Shown here piece after piece: positions 26,102-33,731 of a stretch of 46,663 bases of DNA. Location: the NCBI RefSeq assembly GCF_003991905.1, contig NZ_RSCL01000002.1, forward strand, positions 113,648 through 160,310. Direction: 5' to 3'. This stretch comes from Dulcicalothrix desertica PCC 7102 (GTDB taxonomy: Bacteria > Cyanobacteriota > Cyanobacteriia > Cyanobacteriales > Nostocaceae). The position numbers were made by a program, and so were the translations under genes. Each line of letters starts with the position of its first letter. Positions within the stretch are counted from its first letter, which is position 1. The notes below the pieces were generated by a model that made no database searches, was not told the DNA's origin, and saw only the letters and a list, made by a program, of their open reading frames with translations.

Positions 26102-26290
26102 TTATCTCGGAACATTGAGAAGGATAGCCATAGCTCGACCAGTATCCTTGGCAGTGCCTATCATCCAGTTACCATATGTTGAGTAAGTAGTGAATATGTC
26201 TTGATGTAGTTCTAAGTTACCATGTGTCTTATATACCAGAGGCTTGGAGCGGTCAATGCTACGGTTGGGTTTATCAGGACAGTTATTCAT
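26102..26290 (-). CDS. small unrecognised 62-residue protein of the element
   Basis: Encodes MNNCPDKPNRSIDRSKPLVY, then KTHGNLELHQDIFTTYSTYG. It is basic at the start, with no membrane segment. A strong terminator directly follows, which supports a real transcript. No ribosome site is evident. By size and position between the integrase and the RHH gene it could be an excisionase-like or other control protein, but there is no motif to prove it. Confidence 0.45.
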   Translation of the reverse strand: MNNCPDKPNRSIDRSKPLVYKTHGNLELHQDIFTTYSTYGNWMIGTAKDTGRAMAILLNVPR

Positions 26291-26509
26291 GGCATATATT
26301 TAAGCATTTCCTTAAGTATAACATCTTAACTGCCTATTTACCAACAGGTATACAACTAAAACCCTTATCTGGCAAGGATGTATACGAAAGTGTGTGTTAT
26401 CTCCGATAAGTTACCTCTGGTAAGTAAAAGCCATTTAGTACCTGCTTAAGCTGCACTCAGTCATCACTAAGTTATAGCTAGATAGTTATGTAGTTATATC
26501 GACTAACCT

Positions 26510-27631
26510 TTAGGTTACAGGACTATCCATAGATACTAATGTACCAGCATAGTGTTTCATAATGACTTCAGGACTATTACCAACCCACTTAGCTAGTAAT
26601 GCCACAGGAACACCTGCCTCTAGTGCCATAGTGATGTAAGTATGTCTGGTGTTGTAAGGGCATCTATAGCGCTCTACCAGAGGTGTTCTGACTACTCCTT
26701 TGTACTTACTAGTACCTTTCCAGATATTCCGAGTAAACTTAGACATGTTAATAGGTTTGCCATTAGGTCTAGGGAACACTAAACTAGTGCTGGAGTAACT
26801 ACTAGGTCTGATATTTAACAATATCTCTCTAAGTACCTGGTTACATGGGAACTTCCTACTACGGTGAGTCTTGGTATCAGTCCAAACATCAAACTGACTG
26901 TCATAGGATGTATCAAAGGTTATCACAGAGCAGTCAGAGCTAACCCTATCCCATCTCAAAGCTACTGCCTCACCCGGTCGGCAACCAGTCAGAAATAGGA
27001 AACTAACAAAGTTGGTATAGTAATGGTGATAAGGATGTACTGAGAATGCTTCTATAATAGAGTCTCTTTCTAGCCTAGAAAAGGGGTCAATAGCCTTAGC
27101 TGACTTGGGTACTTTTATATCAGATGCCATACCATCAAAGGGGTTACTAAGTACTAACTCGGACTTCATAGCCCATCGACAACAGGCACTAAGGTAGGTA
27201 AGTAGTCTTTTAGCTGTATCAGGTGTTTTAGTCTTAACTATGTGGTTTCGGATAGCTACTGCATCAGATAAGTCATGACTAGGTAATGCTTTGATATGGT
27301 TGTACCACTTAACTTGGTAGTGTTTGCGGTAAGTAGTAGCTGCTACCTGAGACTGCTTAAACTCTGCATACTGTTGCCAAAGTTCCACTAAGTTAACCAC
27401 CATTTGGAGGGTATTTATGGTAGGTCTGAATGCTGTTTTGTAGCTGTCAATATCACATTTGCCACCTCTGAGGTCATTTTCTATACTCCATGCTACTACT
27501 TGTACTCTTTTGTAGTTCTCTGGGGTATCCACTAGACCAGTACTAATGTATCTAGAACTAACCCGCAATGACCTAGGTAGTATTAGTCTTAGTTTGCCCC
27601 TATCTATGCCTATGCCAACATTGAAACTCAT
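26510..27631 (-). CDS. int: tyrosine recombinase (integrase)
   Basis: From ATG 27631, with AAGG 6 bases upstream, it has 373 residues; the frame is open to a TTG at 27661. Catalytic residues: R218 in TGCRPGEAVAL, a lysine near K260 (KTHRSRKFP), R329-H330 in YNTRHTYIT, W349 in LAKWVGNS and nucleophile Y361 in MKHYAG. The usual first histidine of HxxR is replaced by Y (PYNTR), as in many phage integrases. The N-terminal 190 residues hold arm-type and core-binding domains. It is 101 bp from the right att repeat, as expected for an element integrase, and arm-site candidates overlap its upstream region. Confidence 0.93.
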   Translation of the reverse strand: MSFNVGIGIDRGKLRLILPRSLRVSSRYISTGLVDTPENYKRVQVVAWSIENDLRGGKCDIDSYKTAFRPTINTLQMVVNLVELWQQYAEFKQSQVAATTYRKHYQVKWYNHIKALPSHDLSDAVAIRNHIVKTKTPDTAKRLLTYLSACCRWAMKSELVLSNPFDGMASDIKVPKSAKAIDPFSRLERDSIIEAFSVHPYHHYYTNFVSFLFLTGCRPGEAVALRWDRVSSDCSVITFDTSYDSQFDVWTDTKTHRSRKFPCNQVLREILLNIRPSSYSSTSLVFPRPNGKPINMSKFTRNIWKGTSKYKGVVRTPLVERYRCPYNTRHTYITMALEAGVPVALLAKWVGNSPEVIMKHYAGTLVSMDSPVT

Positions 27632-27640
27632 ATCAAACCT

Positions 27641-27661
27641 TACTAACCATATACTAACCAA
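27641..27661 (+). promoter_or_regulatory. candidate integrase arm sites, right end
   Basis: TACTAACCAT at 27641-27650 and TACTAACCA at 27652-27660, with the same 11-bp spacing and orientation as at 20077. They overlap the promoter side of the integrase gene, so integrase could also control its own transcription. Confidence 0.6.
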
Positions 27662-27732
27662 ATGGCTGTTTTAGGCTGCTAGAAGGGGTCTGAAATGCCT
27701 GTAGTACCGTCCCTGAGCCTGCACAAAGGACT

Positions 27733-27775
27733 TTCGTCTGCTCTTGCCTTCCTATGGAAGCATACAGCGAATAAC
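27733..27775 (+). other. attR: second copy of the 43-bp gcvP-end repeat
   Basis: Identical to 19995-20037. It is followed by what should be the original sequence downstream of gcvP (CCAAATTCCC and onward). It encodes no gene here. Confidence 0.92.
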
Positions 27776-27815
27776 CCAAATTCCCAAAATTAAACAATTA
27801 ATCTTGTAACATGAA

Positions 27816-27844
27816 TCTTGTGGGATGGGCATCCTTGCCCGTCC
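27816..27844. repeat. 29-bp dispersed repeat, copy 2
   Basis: Identical to 15222-15250 before gcvT. The interval 27776-27983 otherwise shows no gene. Confidence 0.8.
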
Positions 27845-27983
27845 CATTATTCATAAAGTATCGAGGTTGATAAAGAGACAGTTGGCTACATTTATATGTT
27901 GTTGCTCATACCCTTTACCTAATTTAATAACTATTTACTTTGCTGCGTTCTGATAAATCTGGAATCGTAAGTCCTTTGTTTAT

Positions 27984-28634
27984 ATGTTAAACATTAATAG
28001 TCGTTTTGCTATACCTGGTCATAAAAAGGGCGCCACTCGACAGAAAGTTCGTGTAATTGAATATATTGTTGAAGAGAATGGAGTAGAAAAGGTTTACCGT
28101 TTGATAACTGATTTAATGGATGTTGTGACTTTTCCAGCTTTGCTTTTAGCACGTGAATACCATCAACGTTGGGAAGCAGAAAATACTTTAGATGAATTAA
28201 AAGTTCATTTGAATGGTCGCAAAACACCTATACGCTCTAAAAACCCTCGTGAAGTAATTCAGGAAATTTATGGTTGGTTGCTAGGACATTACTGTATACG
28301 TTCTTTGATGTTTCAAAGTGCTACGGTTGCTGGTATCTCTCCTTTACGCTTAAGCTTCACTGGAAGCCTACAAGTTTTGAAGCGCGCGGTTCCAGAGTTC
28401 CAGAAAATTAAAAATAAAACTGATTTAGAACTAGTTGATATATACTATAGCTGGTTAATTTGGGAAATTTCAGACTTAGAAATACCACCACCACAGCAGA
28501 GAAGTAATCCAAGAGTAGTGAAAAAAACTCGTTGTAAATTTAAGAGTAAAAAGCGACATCATCGAGGTAATGGTACTACTAAACAGCAGTTATCTTTTAA
28601 AGTTTTTAAAACTGTTGCTACTAGTTGTGCATAG
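27984..28634 (+). pseudogene. C-terminal fragment of an IS4-family transposase
   Basis: 216 residues with the IS4 C-terminal signature YHQRWEAENTLDELKVHL (Y-(2)-R-(3)-E-(6)-K), containing the last acidic residue of the DDE triad. Then come EIYGWLLGHYCIRSLMF and SPLRLSFTGSLQVLKRAVPE. The part with the first two catalytic aspartates is missing: homology seems to begin near 28020, after which the family's VRVIEY segment follows. So this is a 5'-truncated, inactive copy. No terminal inverted repeats are obvious. It has a GGCGCC site at 28029 and lies outside the gcvP element. Confidence 0.85.
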
Positions 28635-28676
28635 TGCTAAGTGCGTGCGTAGACAATCCAGTTCATAAAAGGAATT

Positions 28677-29438
28677 TCAGTCTTCATACCAAGCATCGAT
28701 TTGTTCCATTGTTCTCATAAAGTCTTTATCCTCTGGGGTTAAGTTTTCGGTGGGTATGTCTTTTAGATAAACACAATATTTTATACATGCGTTTATTATA
28801 TCATTTTTCTCCCTACGCTCCGGTGATAACTGCTTGATTGATTCAAAAGCAATTTTCGCAGTTTCTCTATCTCCCAACATTTTTAACCATATCGTTTGTG
28901 GACTATCTTCCAATTGGTCGATAATCACAATCCCCAACCGAAATATTGGAGCAAGTCGATATACACCTACACCATATTCAGTTGCTGATTGAGCGTTACA
29001 ATATCTCAAAAGTTTTTCACTGCAATTTACCGTGAGAATCCAGGTAAATGGGTTTTGATTTTCAATTTGTTGTTTTGCTTCTTTCGACAGTCTTTGAGAA
29101 CTTGTTAATTGTAGTTTGTTTTTGGCGCCTTCTATTAGTTCTTTTTGCTTTCTATCCCAGTACAGATTTTTGCGGGTTATGGATTTATTAATGTCTGTTT
29201 CTTCTAAGTACGAACTATAATGCTCGATAACTAGTGTTGGGTGTTCTTGCATTAACTGGTCAAATAAACCTAAATTTTCAGAAAGCCACCCGGCTTTTTC
29301 TCGCTCTGCCATAAACATCAAATCTATTTCCAGGTCTTCATCGTTACGGACTTGGATATTTTGCAGAGTATCACCTTTGGTTTTATATAATGATTGGATA
29401 TAAAACTTAAAGAAGCGGTCGTGTTTGTACTGAGCCAT
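28677..29438 (-). CDS. DUF4351-type family protein, copy 1, lacking the C-terminal domain
   Basis: A 253-residue paralogue of the gene at 29693-30685, very similar over residues 1-250 (HDRFFKFYIQSLYKTKGDTL, DEDLEIDLMFMAEREKAGWL, SYLEETDINKSITRKNLYW). The N-terminal domain, with EIDLMF and LVIEHYSSYLEE, resembles the PD-(D/E)XK-like region of cyanobacterial Rpn/DUF4351 proteins. It stops at AWYED, exactly where copy 2 continues into the coiled tail, so the duplication or a later deletion removed the tail. The upstream region is duplicated too. It may still be expressed. The biological role is unknown; related proteins may be nucleases linked to recombination. Confidence 0.7.
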   Translation of the reverse strand: MAQYKHDRFFKFYIQSLYKTKGDTLQNIQVRNDEDLEIDLMFMAEREKAGWLSENLGLFDQLMQEHPTLVIEHYSSYLEETDINKSITRKNLYWDRKQKELIEGAKNKLQLTSSQRLSKEAKQQIENQNPFTWILTVNCSEKLLRYCNAQSATEYGVGVYRLAPIFRLGIVIIDQLEDSPQTIWLKMLGDRETAKIAFESIKQLSPERREKNDIINACIKYCVYLKDIPTENLTPEDKDFMRTMEQIDAWYED

Positions 29439-29692
29439 TTCAATTTATTTAGCCCTTAGCAAAGCTTTCATGTTGTGACAGTTATTTTCACTTTCTATGA
29501 GAGGAATTAATTTCTGGAAAGAGATTATAACCAAAATTAAACTTTCCTCACATCAGTAACCGATGTCATTTTGATGTAATTTTGGCTTCGTTATCGACTC
29601 GTTGTAGAGACGCGAGGAACCGGAGCGTCTCTACCGAAACGGACTTTTGGATCAGAATGTCCTCATCTGGAGTTAAGCACGGCAGTGAGCGT

Positions 29693-30685
29693 TCAGACTT
29701 TTTCGATCCCAGAGAGCCATTCTTCCATCTCACCAAGTTGTTGCCAATTAAACATTCTTACCATGAACTCATCAAGTTGCTGATTGTTTAGCTCTTCGAG
29801 TTGACTAGCTATTTGTGGTGTCAGAGCCGATGACCCAAATTTGAATTCAATTATATTAGTTGCTGCCTCAATCTTGCCTTCAGTCTTGCCTTCAGTTTTG
29901 CCTTCTAACCTAGCCTTGCTCATTTCGGCTTCGTACCAAGCATCGATTTGTTCCATTGTTCTCATAAAGTCTTTATCCTCTGGGGTTAAGTTCTCGGTGG
30001 GTATGTCTTTTAGATAAACACAATATTTTATACATGCGTTTATTATATCATTTTTCTCCCTGCGCTCCGGTGATAACTGCTTGATTAATTCAAAAGCACT
30101 TTTCGCTGTTTCTCTACCTCCCAACATTTTTAACCATATCGTTTGTGGACTATCTTCCAATTGGTCAATAATCACAATTCCCATCCGCAAAATTGGTGGT
30201 AGTCGATATACACCTTTTCCTAAGTCAGTTGCCTTTTGAGCGCAACACATTTTCAAGAGTTTTTCACTGCAATTTACCGTGATAATCCAAGTAAATGGGT
30301 TTTGATTTTCTATTTGTTGTTTTGCTTCTTTTGATAATCTTTGAGTATTTGCTGATTTCTGTTGGGTTTTGGCACCTTCTATCAGTTCTTTTTGCTTTCT
30401 ATACCAGTACAGATTTTTGCGGGTTATCGATTTATCAATATCTGTTTCTTCTAAGTACGAACTATAATGCTCGATAATTAGTGTGGGATGTTCTTGCATT
30501 AATAAATCGAATAAACCTAAGTTTTCAGAAAGCCATCCGGCTTTTTCTCGCTCTGCCATGAACATTAAATCTATTTCCAGGTCTTCATCGTTACGGACTT
30601 GGATATTTTGCAGAGTATTCCCTTTAGTTTTATATAATGATTGGATGTAAAACTTGAAGAAGCGGTCGTGTTTGTATTGAGACAT
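29693..30685 (-). CDS. DUF4351-type putative PD-(D/E)XK protein, copy 2, full length
   Basis: 330 residues. Residues 1-250 match copy 1. The C-terminus has a repetitive charged linker (ARLEGKTEGKTEGKIEAATN) and a DUF4351-like module, IIEFKFGSSALTPQIASQLE then LNNQQLDEFMVRMFNWQQLG. This architecture is widespread in filamentous cyanobacteria, often in many copies, and sometimes mis-annotated as a flagellar assembly protein. ATG 30685 gives the same N-terminus as copy 1. A GTAGAGACGC-type hairpin repeat lies near 29605-29632, between the two copies. Function is inferred only from family. Confidence 0.75.
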   Translation of the reverse strand: MSQYKHDRFFKFYIQSLYKTKGNTLQNIQVRNDEDLEIDLMFMAEREKAGWLSENLGLFDLLMQEHPTLIIEHYSSYLEETDIDKSITRKNLYWYRKQKELIEGAKTQQKSANTQRLSKEAKQQIENQNPFTWIITVNCSEKLLKMCCAQKATDLGKGVYRLPPILRMGIVIIDQLEDSPQTIWLKMLGGRETAKSAFELIKQLSPERREKNDIINACIKYCVYLKDIPTENLTPEDKDFMRTMEQIDAWYEAEMSKARLEGKTEGKTEGKIEAATNIIEFKFGSSALTPQIASQLEELNNQQLDEFMVRMFNWQQLGEMEEWLSGIEKV

Positions 30686-30859
30686 TTCAATTTATTTAGC
30701 CCCTGCCGTAGCTCTCATGTTGTGATAGTAATTTTCACTTTCTATGAGAGGAATTAATTTCTGAAAAGAGATTATAACCAAAATTAAACGTTCCTCACAT
30801 CAGTAACCGATGTAATTTTGATGTAATTTTAAGCTTCGTTATCGACTCGTTAAATATGG

Positions 30860-30935
30860 TCGTCCACTCAAGGCAGAAATGAGTTGTAGCCAATTAAACA
30901 TTGCCACTATCAAGTCATCAAGTTGCTGACGCTTA
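30860..30935 (-). pseudogene. relic of a third DUF4351 tail
   Basis: On the minus strand a short stretch reads KRQQLDDLIVAMFNWLQLI, matching NNQQLDEFMVRMFNWQQLG of copy 2. No other part of the gene remains. It shows that the tandem array once had a third member upstream. Confidence 0.65.
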
Positions 30936-31022
30936 ATGACATTATAGGCGCCTGCACTGTTAGAGGATGTTCTAAAATACCACTAGGCATACATAATATT
31001 ACATTGTAGTACATAATTAAAG

Positions 31023-31149
31023 GTGGTGGAGCAGGATTTGAACCTGCAACTACGCGATTTTCAGTCGATAACCCTCATTCTGTCGTCCTGTGAAGGCAAA
31101 AAAGTGAACAAGGAATTTTACGTGCCTCTACCAATTGGGCTATCCACCA
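31023..31149 (-). tRNA. tRNA-Phe(GAA)-like gene interrupted by 53 nt in the anticodon stem
   Basis: On the minus strand: acceptor TGGTGGA, then TA, a D-arm (GCC...GGC with AATTGGTA loop), then A-CG. A 53-nt insert (31068-31120) follows, then CGA-CTGAAAA-TCGCG, TAGTT, a perfect T-arm GCAGG-TTCAAAT-CCTGC and TCCACCA pairing with the acceptor. Removing the insert gives CGCGA/TCGCG, a perfect 5-bp anticodon stem with loop CTGAAAA and anticodon GAA. CCA is not encoded. The insert is too short for a group I intron. Either a disrupted tRNA pseudogene or an unusual intervening sequence; the main host tRNA-Phe is presumably elsewhere. Confidence 0.65.
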
Positions 31150-31247
31150 CATAAATTTGATATTTCAGTGCTATGAGTATACATTAGCCTTGATTCATTC
31201 CCCTAAGCAACTTTTAATATAAATGTCTAGAATGCATTACATAAATT

Positions 31248-31273
31248 TAGAGACGTGATAAATCGCGTCTCTA
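31248..31273. terminator. hairpin repeat downstream of the dehydrogenase gene
   Basis: TAGAGACG at 31248-31255 pairs with CGTCTCTA at 31266-31273. It is a common cyanobacterial repeat; placed 18 bp beyond the dehydrogenase stop it could end transcription. A related GTAGAGACGC hairpin lies near 29605-29632. Confidence 0.45.
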
Positions 31274-31290
31274 CAATGCGCCATTACCTT

Positions 31291-32157
31291 TTAAATAAAA
31301 AGCCGAGCAACACCTGTAATATTATTACCTCCATACCCAAGCTTAATAGCATCTAAATAAATATTATGAATAGCTGTAGACACAGGGGTTAGAGCATCTA
31401 CTTCCCGCGCGCTTTGCATAACATAGCGAAAATCTTTCTCAGCTAAATCGATAGGAAACATCGGCGCATGATTCTCTGTCAACATTAAATTCGCCGCGTT
31501 CTTTGCTGCTAAACTCATAACTGGTAATTCACTAAGACATTGAATTGCTTTTTCTAACTCTAATCCGTTTTTCATTAGCATCCCTATAACTTCTGCTAAT
31601 GCTGCGACCTGAATACCAAATAGTGCATTGACAGCAAGTTTCATTGCCATTCCCTGTCCAATATCTCCTACATGATGAATTACCAAACCACCTGCGGACA
31701 AAAGTATATGTTCAGCTTGCTTTAAGGTTTCTGCTTGACCTCCAACTATATATATAAGTTTTCTTGCATCCGCTTGGGGACGAGAACCAATAACTGGAGC
31801 ATCAAGAAATGCTACGCCACGACTCGATAATAACGGCGCCAATTCTTTCACCCAACTAACAGTCAAAGTACTTGACTCAATCGCAATTGCATCTTTGCGA
31901 AGTCCTAATATGGCGCCAGTTTCTGTATCTAACCAAATTGTACGCGATGCATCACTGTCTGTAACCATGCTAATAACAATATCCGCTTGTTCGGCAGCTT
32001 CTCTGGGTGTTGCTGCATAACTAGCTCCCAGCTTTTGTAAGGGTTTGACTTTATCTTCTGTGCGATTATAAACAACTACCTGGTAATTGGCATTGAGTAG
32101 GTTTTCTACCATTCGAGAACCCATTGCCCCTATTCCTAACATTGCTACTTGACTCAT
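31291..32157 (-). CDS. NAD(P)-dependent beta-hydroxyacid dehydrogenase family oxidoreductase
   Basis: From ATG 32157, with GAGG about 10 bases upstream, it has 288 residues; an upstream in-frame ATG at 32208 would add a non-homologous tail. It begins with the dinucleotide motif MLGIGAMGSRMVENLLNANY, then VYNRTEDK. The substrate motif is DAPVIGSRPQADARKL, and the catalytic lysine lies in GQGMAMKLAVNALFG. These define the 3-hydroxyisobutyrate dehydrogenase / glyoxylate-succinic semialdehyde reductase group. The exact substrate is unknown. It is divergent from a LysR regulator 113 bp away, which is the likely controller. Confidence 0.87.
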   Translation of the reverse strand: MSQVAMLGIGAMGSRMVENLLNANYQVVVYNRTEDKVKPLQKLGASYAATPREAAEQADIVISMVTDSDASRTIWLDTETGAILGLRKDAIAIESSTLTVSWVKELAPLLSSRGVAFLDAPVIGSRPQADARKLIYIVGGQAETLKQAEHILLSAGGLVIHHVGDIGQGMAMKLAVNALFGIQVAALAEVIGMLMKNGLELEKAIQCLSELPVMSLAAKNAANLMLTENHAPMFPIDLAEKDFRYVMQSAREVDALTPVSTAIHNIYLDAIKLGYGGNNITGVARLFI

Positions 32158-32270
32158 AATAAATAATTCCTCTAACTGACAACACTGTAGCTCCTGCAAA
32201 AGCAGCAATAAAGAGCAATTTATGAATTACTTTCGTGCATTTTTTACATGAATCGCCTATCATTCAATAC

Positions 32271-33167
32271 ATGGACATATCTGTGCTGGAAATTTTTGTA
32301 GAAGTTATGCGACAGGGTAGTTTTGCTGCTGTCGCACGTGAACGCAATATTGACCCATCTTCTGTTTCCCGAACTATTGCGGGTTTGGAGTCAGAAATTG
32401 GTGTAAGGTTATTTCAGAGAACTACACGACAACTGGCGCCAACCGAAGCTGGCATTACCTATTTTCAAAGAGTTGAGCCACTTGTTGAAGAGATGCAACA
32501 GGCAATTATTGCAGCGAAGGATATTTCTGGACAACCAAAGGGAACTCTGCGCGTTACCGCTTCTGTCTCATTCGGACTTAAATGCATTGTGCCTTTATTA
32601 CCTAAGTTTGAAGCAATGTATCCAGAACTGACAGTAGAACTTTTACTTACAGATGCTGTTGTAGATTTGTTTGCCGAAAGAATTGATGTTGCTGTTCGTC
32701 TTGGACAACTAGCTGACTCTACCTTAATTGCTCAACAACTGATGCGAACTCGTTATTTGGTTTGTGCTAGTCCAAATTATTTACAGCAATGGGGACAACC
32801 GAAAACTCCAAGCGATGTTGAGCAACATAATTGTCTTCTTTTTCCACTGGCAGGTTTTAGAACAAGATGGATATTTAAGGATAAAGATGCAGATATAAAA
32901 GAAATTTCAGTTCGTGGACGTACTATCATTTCTAACGCACTCGCACTTCAACAATGTGCGCGTGCAGGAATGGGTTTAGCGTTACTTCCTCACTGGCTAA
33001 TTCATAAAGATGTAATTGATGGTAAACTTTTAAACCTGTTTCCAGATTTCCAAGTTACAGCAACAGACTTTAACACAGCAGCTTGGCTGGTTTATCCTTC
33101 TCGTGCTTATATTCCTCTTAAAGTTCGTATATTTACTGATGAAATTAAAAAACACATGTTAATCTAA
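32271..33167 (+). CDS. LysR family transcriptional regulator
   Basis: ATG 32271 gives 298 residues, normal for LysR proteins; an upstream ATG at 32235 would add 12 residues. Residues 1-60 are the winged helix-turn-helix (MDISVLEIFVEVMRQGSFAA, VARERNIDPSSVSRTIAGLE). The rest is the effector-binding domain (GTLRVTASVSFGLKCIVPLL, GMGLALLPHWLI). It is related to the AaeR/DmlR-type subgroup, judged by the TASVSFG and RTRYLVCASPNYL motifs. The divergent arrangement with the dehydrogenase suggests local regulation. Its last 98 bases are part of a 309-bp duplication repeated at 35004. Confidence 0.92.
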   Translation: MDISVLEIFVEVMRQGSFAAVARERNIDPSSVSRTIAGLESEIGVRLFQRTTRQLAPTEAGITYFQRVEPLVEEMQQAIIAAKDISGQPKGTLRVTASVSFGLKCIVPLLPKFEAMYPELTVELLLTDAVVDLFAERIDVAVRLGQLADSTLIAQQLMRTRYLVCASPNYLQQWGQPKTPSDVEQHNCLLFPLAGFRTRWIFKDKDADIKEISVRGRTIISNALALQQCARAGMGLALLPHWLIHKDVIDGKLLNLFPDFQVTATDFNTAAWLVYPSRAYIPLKVRIFTDEIKKHMLI

Positions 33168-33378
33168 TGACAATAAAAATGGGAATACTAAGCATAGTTT
33201 GCTCTTTAACATTGCTATGCAATATATTCTCTACCCCATCGCTATTTTGGTGCTTTTCGCTGCTATCAACTATTTAGTGGCGTTTTTGTTTATTTTCAAG
33301 TCTGTTTTTCGGCACCCTAAATACGATATCATTAATAGTAAACAAGTACCAGTATACCTCGAACAACTATTTAAAGGC
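33070..33378. repeat. 309-bp duplication, copy A (LysR 3' end + start of M50 gene)
   Basis: Aligns without gaps to 35004-35312 (offset 1934) with a few substitutions, mainly near the left edge. It covers the last 98 bases of the LysR gene, the spacer and the first codons of an M50 protease gene. Confidence 0.9.
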
Positions 33379-33537
33379 CTCCCACGAAATTTACCACCGT
33401 GGAATAAATTATTTCTGATTCGGCGAACAGCAGTAAGTAAGCATTTTAAAATTGGCTCTTTTCCATCCCAAAGACTAATTTTACTCCAAGAAAGGCTACC
33501 GTCAATCGCAGAGCGGACAATTCAAAATGCTAGCTGA
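33217..33537 (+). pseudogene. truncated 5' end of an M50 protease gene
   Basis: MQYILYPIAILVLFAAINYL and following residues match the start of the full gene at 35151 for 54 codons. After LEQLFKG at 33378 the sequence becomes unrelated (LPRNLPPWNKLFLI) and the frame ends at 33537. It lacks the protease domain. A TTG at 33199 is also in frame. Confidence 0.85.
33380..33521 (-). pseudogene. remnant of a HEPN-like protein
   Basis: On the minus strand, directly against the duplication edge, about 47 codons read SAIDGSLSWSKISLWDGKEP, then ILKCLLTAVRRIRNNLFHGG. The R-N-N-L-F-H segment is the R-x(4-6)-H motif of HEPN domains, many of which act as RNases or in toxin systems. A stop lies just upstream of this stretch and the tail is cut by the duplication. 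A further minus-strand open stretch to 33693 is unrecognised. Confidence 0.4.
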
Positions 33538-33731
33538 ACTAGAGTTTTGACGGCGATAAAAACGCGAAAAACTTGTTCTATAAGATTTGGGCATTTGTAC
33601 TAAATAAAAGATGGCAAGATTTACACCGTATTTATATGTTGCTTGTGAGGTAACGGTAGCTTCAGATGTAGGGGTGTCGGTAATTTGAGGCACTCTAAAT
33701 AAGGGTTGAGGACTGGTTAAAGTCCCTGATG

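Larger units (their letters stand above)
19995..27775. mobile_element. 7.7-kb integrative element in the 3' end of gcvP
   Basis: Bounded by a perfect 43-bp direct repeat (19995-20037 and 27733-27775), giving a unit length of 7738 bp. Seen directly: a tyrosine recombinase beside the right end, a VapE-type helicase, three proteins with ribbon-helix-helix-like regions, five unrecognised genes, a 17-site iteron cluster and three related terminators. GGCGCC, present about every 640 bp elsewhere, does not occur between 19928 and 28028. No capsid, terminase, relaxase or resistance gene is seen. The layout fits a phage-satellite-like island or integrative plasmid. It does not interrupt gcvP, so it does not resemble the developmentally excised nifD/fdxN/hupL elements. 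Confidence 0.9.

Noticed and set aside
19995-27775. The idea that the element is a developmentally excised heterocyst element
   Set aside because: It sits at the very end of gcvP and leaves the gene complete; no XisA/XisF/XisC-type arrangement is seen.
27984-28634. An active IS4 insertion sequence beside the element
   Set aside because: Only the C-terminal part of the transposase remains and no terminal repeats were found.
33502-33693. A 63-codon minus-strand gene
   Set aside because: It crosses into the HEPN-like fragment in another frame and matches nothing recognisable; more likely debris.
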